From contig JAJNNQ010000075.1 of the NCBI GenBank assembly GCA_027886175.1, positions 2,211,001 through 2,275,000 of the forward strand: a stretch of DNA of 64,000 nt, given 5' to 3'. Shown piece after piece: positions 60,112 to 64,000 of this stretch (position 1 is the first letter of the stretch; each line of letters starts with the position of its first letter). Both the position numbers and the translations under genes were made by a program. Under the pieces are notes generated by a model. The model saw only the letters and a program-made list of their open reading frames with translations, was not told where the DNA came from and made no database searches. This stretch comes from Phylloscopus collybita (lineage: Eukaryota > Chordata > Aves > Passeriformes > Phylloscopidae).

Positions 60112-62302
60112 TCAACAAATGTATACATAAATTGAGAAATCAGAAATGTCAACACCGTTGAAACATTCAAGTTTAAGACCTTCTGTAGGACTTAATGGAG
60201 GGATTTCTGTCAGGAATAATGATTCAGTGGCTGGTTATTTAGCACAATATTTGCATGTAACCCATGCAGTCACTTCGATAATACAACTTGGAGAACCAGC
60301 CCCAACCTGCACATTAACATAACAAAGAACCAGTAAATAGTTTTTCCTTAGCTCCTACAAAATAAGACATTTAGGTTCCCTGAAATGATAGAAATGTTAA
60401 AAAAAAAGGAAAATGTAAATATCTTCACAATGAGCTACTTTGTCTGTATTTTAGATTTGGTAAGGTGCTCCTTCCTCTTGAGATGTGTGTGCTAGCAGCA
60501 GAGTTTTATTACTTTGAGTAAATTCTCATGTGCTCCATCTAAACTCTAAAAGATTAGTGGGAGCTGTCAGAGCTTTGGGATAAATATATATGTAAGCAGA
60601 TTTTTTTTCTTTCATTTCAAATTATAATTGGAAAATAATTGTTTCTCCTTAAACTTATTTTTAGTACAAGTCACAGTTAAGCTGGGCCAGTGCATTATCT
60701 CTGGGAACACACAGGGTCAAAATGCAGATGAAAACAATAAGAGCTGAATATTGATACAAAAAGGAGGGGGTTTTTTCCATCTGAAAACCCTGTTGGTCAC
60801 AGAAATATGACAATTTTACTTTTTTATCCTACTGTCACTAGAAAATCTGAGTTTGAAAAATGACAGAGAGGCAAACAAATCTGGCAGGGAGAAGCCAGTA
60901 GAAGTTATCTCCTTCACTGGTCTTGTTTCAATGCCTTTCTGTTCAGTGAGGGTCTCATTTCTCTTGGGCCTGGAGCAGGAATGGTGACTCCTGCCATTCA
61001 TACCAGTGGCCCAGATTTGCCTCTTGAAACTTCCTTGTCCCTGCCCCCAGAGAAAATGATTCATCCCACCCATCTCAAAACACCAGTTTTAACTTGGGTC
61101 AAATTGCTCTCTGGAAGACAGGGATTTTTTGGACCAGTTATGAGTGTGTTTGGTGGTGATGTATGTTTAAGTGTCTAAACCTCCTTTCTGTGATTCATGA
61201 GGAGGAATTGCTTTCAGCACATCTTGTCTCATCTCACAGGAGATGTCTGACAAAAGTAGGCCTGGTGGCCACCTCTTAGGACAAGTTTCTTCTCTTCTTT
61301 GTCCCTTAAATTGAGATTACATCAATTATACCACAAGTACTTCAATGGAAAATCAATCCCATGCCTACCAGCTGTCTCTTTATTGGGAAAAAAGGTAATA
61401 TCTAGACACCCAACCTGCCCTTGAGGTTGGTTTAGGTGGGCTGGACATCACATTAAAGGGCTGGCTACATGGAGATGAGCACTTTTACTTTGCTCACTTT
61501 GCTCAGAGCTTCCTGCAGGTGGATTGAGAGGAAGGAAAAGAAACCAATGCAGACTCCATGGGCACACATTTAAACCAGTTGCTCTTTTTTCTTATGCAAA
61601 GTTTGGCTAAAGTTCAGCTTAGCCTCACTGACTGAAGGACTCTGTGTGCTGACTGCTGAAGCTAATTTGTTTTGGAAGTGCTGCTTGTGTTGCTCTGGTT
61701 GCTGCTGGTTGCTTTCCTTCCCTATATCCTCTGTGGAAGTCAAGCTAATTTGGGTTTGCTGGCATTGCAAAGGCAAACAGCAGTTCAGTGACCCACTTTG
61801 TGTAGTCTAAGAACAATGAGTTTTTTTCCAGTAAAGAAGCAATTCCCGGGTCTGGCTTTCACAGGTACAGAGAGGGGCACTTTGAAAACTGGAGCTCTGA
61901 GGAAAAAAACCTCATGAATCTGTGATATTTGCAGAGATCTTATTGCCCAGGGGGCCACTGATAAGGGGCTGTCTTCAACTTTTGCTCAAATAACTCAATG
62001 GTATTTTAACAACAAAAGAAAATTTGAGTTTCAAAAATCACCTTCTCAGAGTCTTTGCAATTTTTTGGCTTGGTAGCCTCTCAAAGCACTTGTTGATTGT
62101 AAATATTGTGACAATGAAAATCATCTCCTCCCCTTCACTATGGATATGCTCTAAGACCTTGTCTTTTGCTGCCAGTAAATAATTTTAACCCTAGTTTTAT
62201 AATTAAGAGCCAACTGGCAGCATGATTGCACCCTGACATGTGCAGCAACCACCCAGGAACTGCAAAGCCATGGGGGACCAGCGTGGTTGAATTATCTTGA
62301 TC

Positions 62303-62463
62303 AATTTGAGGCCATTTCCCCTTAACCTGTCACTTTTTACCTGGGAGAAGAGACTGACCCCCACCTGGCTGCACCTTCCTTTCAGAGAGCTGTAAAGAGC
62401 AAGAAGGTTCTCCCCAAGCCTCCTTTTCTCCAGGCTGAGCCCCACCCCAGCTCCCTCAGCTGC
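62303..62463 (-). mobile_element. CR1 LINE 3' UTR fragment, without the 3' terminus
   Basis: ATTTGAGGCCATTTCCCCTT, AACCTGTCACTTTTTACCTG, GGGAGAAGAGACTGACCCCC, CCAAGCCTCCTTTTCTCCAG, GCTGAGCCCCACCCCAGCTC. The terminal 250 bp that would lie to the left are missing. Confidence 0.9.
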
Positions 62464-62487
62464 ATGATCTGGATCCCTCACTCCAAG

Positions 62488-62772
62488 GAAGACTTTGAGG
62501 TGCTGTGGAGCATGTTCAGAGGAGGGCAACAGAGCTGGGGAAGGATGTGGATGAGAAATGGCTGAAGGAGAATTTCTGCATGGAAGGGGTTGTCAAGCAT
62601 TGGAATGGGCTGTCCAGGGAGGTGGTGGAATCACCATCCCTAGAGATGTTCAACAAATGACAGGACGTGGCACTTAGATGACAAGGTGGTGATCAGTCAA
62701 GGATTGGATTCGATGGGCTTAGAGGTCTTTTCCCACTTAAATAACTCCACAATTCTGTGATTCTCTGATCTC
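62488..62772 (+). mobile_element. CR1 LINE 3' end
   Basis: AGACTTTGAGGTGCTGTGGA, GCATGTTCAGAGGAGGGCAA, GGGTTGTCAAGCATTGGAAT, GGGAGGTGGTGGAATCACCA, GGATTGGATTCGATGGGCTT and the tail AATTCTGTGATTCTCTG. It is head-to-head with 62303-62463. Confidence 0.95.
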
Positions 62773-63711
62773 CTAGGGCACAAAAAGGCTGGGTGCTCAT
62801 ATGGCAGGTTTGTGACAGAGATGTATCATCACTCTACTGCAAACTCCAGGATGCAACATAAACAATCAACCTCGTGTTGCTGTTTGTCTGTGTCTGTCAC
62901 CACGATGAGCGTGGCTGAGTTTGCAGCTCCTCTGGGTAATTAGCACTTGGAAGTTTCATTTGGGAGATTACAGAGCTATTCTTTCTGCTGGCAGTTCCTG
63001 CCTGTGAAAGTGATGGCAGCTGAATTAAAGCTGCAGTAGGAACTCGAGGCTCTGTAAGGACTCCAAACAAAAGCCATTACTGAAGTGACTCGTTAATTAC
63101 ATGACTGAGCCTTAATCCTCCTCTCCAGCAGAAGAAACAAACTTTGCCACCGTACAGAGTCTTGATGGTTCTGCACCATGAACTCCCGTTAGGAAAAGAA
63201 GTCCTGCACAAATTGCTTGAATCTCTCAAACCAATTTGCAGACCCTCTCCACTTTCTGTGTCTCAGTCTACAACAACACACTCACACCAGGTCAGTTCAG
63301 GAGCGCCTGTCTGGGTTTCTCACTCAGACTGAATTTCTTCAATTTCAAAGCAATTTGTTTTAATTCCACCCCTTCCATCACCCATCAAGCCATACTTTTT
63401 TTTCCATTTTGCTGCCAATTGCAGCCTCCCAGTCCTCCCCTGCTGAAGCATGGCTGCCAGCACCACTGCTGCCTCAAGCATTCCATTCCTTTATAATGAT
63501 CCCAGTAATCTGTTTGCCCAGGTTGCTCAATGGATGTTTGCCTGTAATTCCTGTCAGATGTGCCCCAACGTGGTCTGTATTGCTGCAGAGCCTTGAAGAA
63601 AATCCTTGCTGCTGCAGGCCTGCCCCTTCCTTCAGGCTCCCTTTGTCTTGGCAGCATGGTCTGGGCAGCAAGCAGAGCTGTCTGGGGCAGTGCTTTCAAT
63701 GACTGAATTGA

Positions 63712-64000
63712 GTCACAGAATCATTTAGTTTGGACAAGGCTACTGAGATTATCCAGTCCAACCGTGAACCCAGCACTGCCAGGTTCACCACTAAACCACG
63801 TCCCCAGATGCCACATCTTGATTATTTTTAAATACCTCCAGGGATGGTCACTCCACCAATTCCTTGGGCAGCCTGTTCCCACCCTTTCAGTGAAGAATTA
63901 TTTTCCTAATATCTGATCCAAACCTCCCCTGGCACAACTTGAGGCCATTTCCCCTTAGCCTGTCACTTTTTACCTGGGAGAAAAGACTGACACTGACCTG
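63712..64000 (-). mobile_element. CR1 LINE 3' end, continues past the window
   Basis: GTCACAGAATCATTTAGTTT (tail), GATTATCCAGTCCAACCGTG, CCCCAGATGCCACATCTTGA, CTTGGGCAGCCTGTTCCCAC, CAAACCTCCCCTGGCACAAC, TACCTGGGAGAAAAGACTGA. It matches 20676-20964 block for block and runs off the end. Confidence 0.96.

Larger units (their letters stand above)
57919..64000 (+). other. TSNARE1: 5' part of the following TSNARE1 intron
   Basis: It starts with the consensus donor GTAAGTG. I searched for a basic/Cys stretch followed by a run of Ile/Val/Leu codons (the membrane anchor) and found none before 64000. It holds (TA)n, (CA)n and (GT)n patches, a 21-bp tandem duplication and three CR1 pieces. Stretches where I see nothing recognisable are 58445-60048, 60112-62302 and 62773-63711. 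Confidence 0.7.

Overview
This window is vertebrate intronic DNA, almost certainly from a bird and most likely a songbird. The evidence is more than 30 fragments of CR1 LINEs, many ending in the avian CR1 3' tail (repeats of ATTCTATG), and several endogenous-retrovirus LTRs. One LTR begins TGTCTTGGTTTGG, a start I associate with passerine ERVL LTRs. Coding density is very low, and no bacterial, plasmid or phage feature is present.

The only gene I can support is on the + strand. Three short coding exons (8200-8367, 44130-44202, 57836-57918) are joined by canonical GT-AG splice sites with compatible phases (0, 1, 0). They encode 84 + 24 + 1/3 codon pieces of a syntaxin-like Qa-SNARE that matches TSNARE1 (t-SNARE domain containing 1). 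The exons cover the acidic linker before the SNARE helix and essentially the whole SNARE motif, including the central glutamine. The upstream exons (Myb-like and syntaxin N-terminal parts) and the C-terminal transmembrane exon are not found here, so the window is an internal slice of a large gene. The two complete introns are 35,762 bp and 13,633 bp.

Layout: 1-8199 is the end of an upstream intron with two recognisable CR1 pieces and a 46-base T run. 8368-44129 is a long intron with about 22 CR1 fragments, four well-bounded or probable LTRs (11200-11939, 20249-20648, 26855-27575, 32688-33153), a less certain LTR near 19230-19722 and several microsatellites. 44203-57835 is the second intron, dominated near its 3' end by a 1.5-kb LTR-like element (54974-56480) that carries a 290-bp pure-purine compound microsatellite. 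57919-64000 is the start of the next intron, with a pair of oppositely oriented CR1s and another CR1 running off the window end.

The three exons act together as one transcript. The repeats are passengers in its introns and show no sign of a shared system. I found no undescribed molecular system. The most interesting items are the NAGNAG acceptor in the gene, LTR insertions whose target-site duplications can be read by eye, the LTR with the purine tract, and an apparently internally deleted CR1.
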